Shown here: in pieces, positions 51,821-51,958 of the stretch
Numbering within the stretch: the first letter of the stretch is position 1
Layout: every line of letters begins with the position of its first letter
Origin: an uncultured Prevotellaceae bacterium
GTDB taxonomy: Bacteria > Bacteroidota > Bacteroidia > Bacteroidales > Muribaculaceae
DNA: 51,958 nucleotides
NCBI GenBank assembly: GCA_900322135.1
Contig: ONYP01000010.1
Location: 1-51,958 of the forward strand
Direction of reading: 5' to 3'
The notes under the pieces: generated by a model
What the model was told of the DNA's origin: nothing
The model's database searches: none
Seen by the model: only the letters and a program-made list of their open reading frames with translations
Made by a program: the position numbers and the translations under genes

Positions 51821-51880
51821 ATTAGAGTTATATACACCCTTATTCAGTTGGATTATGATTCATTTTAGCATCTGAAGATT

Positions 51881-51958
51881 ATGAAAAACATTAGTATCTG
51901 GATACTCCTCTTCGGGTTCATGATGATGGGTATCGAGGCTCATGCCGAAAAATTCAAG
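51881..51958 (+). CDS. Start of an exported protein (3' truncated)
   Basis: Only 26 codons lie in the window. They read as a signal peptide: MKN, a hydrophobic core ISIWILLFGFMMMGIEA and a likely cleavage after AHA. The family cannot be told. There is no clear promoter in the 112-nt gap behind trxA. Confidence 0.7.
   Translation, partial: MKNISIWILLFGFMMMGIEAHAEKFK

Overview
This window reads as a chromosomal piece of an anaerobic gut Bacteroidales, most likely Muribaculaceae or a close Prevotella-like relative. The reasons are: seven to eight good matches to the Bacteroidetes primary-sigma promoter (a TTTG/TTG -33 box, 19-21 nt, then TAnnTTTG); Bacteroidales-only families (DUF5606, DUF4835/PorD, DUF6108, DUF5686, Omp28-like); a cobalamin-dependent ribonucleotide reductase; and secreted proteins ending in type I dockerin repeats. 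I see no phage, plasmid, IS element, CRISPR array, tRNA or rRNA. Almost everything is core chromosome, densely packed. Family names come from my reading of the translations, not from a search.

Layout. 1-3.3 kb: the end of an OmpA-like protein, then class II RNR (nrdJ). 3.4-6.5 kb (minus): cvfB-like RNA-binding protein, GH29 fucosidase, DUF1963 protein. 6.8-9 kb (plus): DUF3298-type lipoprotein, rsmG, MBL-fold hydrolase. 9-12.2 kb (minus): an ECF sigma / anti-sigma / DUF6108 / outer-membrane barrel operon preceded by a paralogous barrel gene with its own promoter. 12.3-14 kb (minus): rlmH and a secreted protein of unknown function. 14-16.7 kb (plus): nadC, DAHP synthase-chorismate mutase fusion, SDR. 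16.7-20.8 kb (minus): nusB-yajC-ybbR-coaE-DUF5606-NlpC/P60. 20.9-27.4 kb (minus): dnaN-exonuclease-coaBC-porD-recN-rlmB. 27.6-31.5 kb (minus): Omp28-like dockerin protein, fur with DUF1015, HAD phosphatase. 31.5-34 kb (plus): FAD oxidoreductase and a SIMPL protein. 34-42.2 kb (minus): ClpC-like ATPase lacking its N domain, endonuclease I with dockerin, HD hydrolase, ribBA, LptF/G permease. 42.4-52 kb (plus): DUF5686 protein, MBOAT plus AlgJ-like O-acetylation pair, dnaE, trxA and the start of one more exported protein.

The most interesting signals are non-coding. (1) A tandemly duplicated 70-nt palindromic repeat upstream of the LptF/G gene (42203-42356) whose hairpin arm and outer edge together form a full promoter (TTG, 20 nt, TATCTTTG). 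I propose it is a dispersed repeat that carries promoters. (2) Three matches to the sigma-54 promoter (GG-N10-GC) upstream of the SIMPL gene, the ClpC-like gene and trxA, hinting at a protein-quality or redox regulon under RpoN. (3) Two divergent promoters (13979-14015 and 31511-31548) in which each -33 box is read from the opposite promoter's -7 box. (4) A fur-family gene whose promoter leaves almost no leader. (5) Two dockerin-bearing secreted proteins with no cohesin in view. (6) An inverted repeat around the promoter of the O-acetylation operon. No entirely new multi-gene protein system is evident; most protein-coding content is conserved housekeeping.
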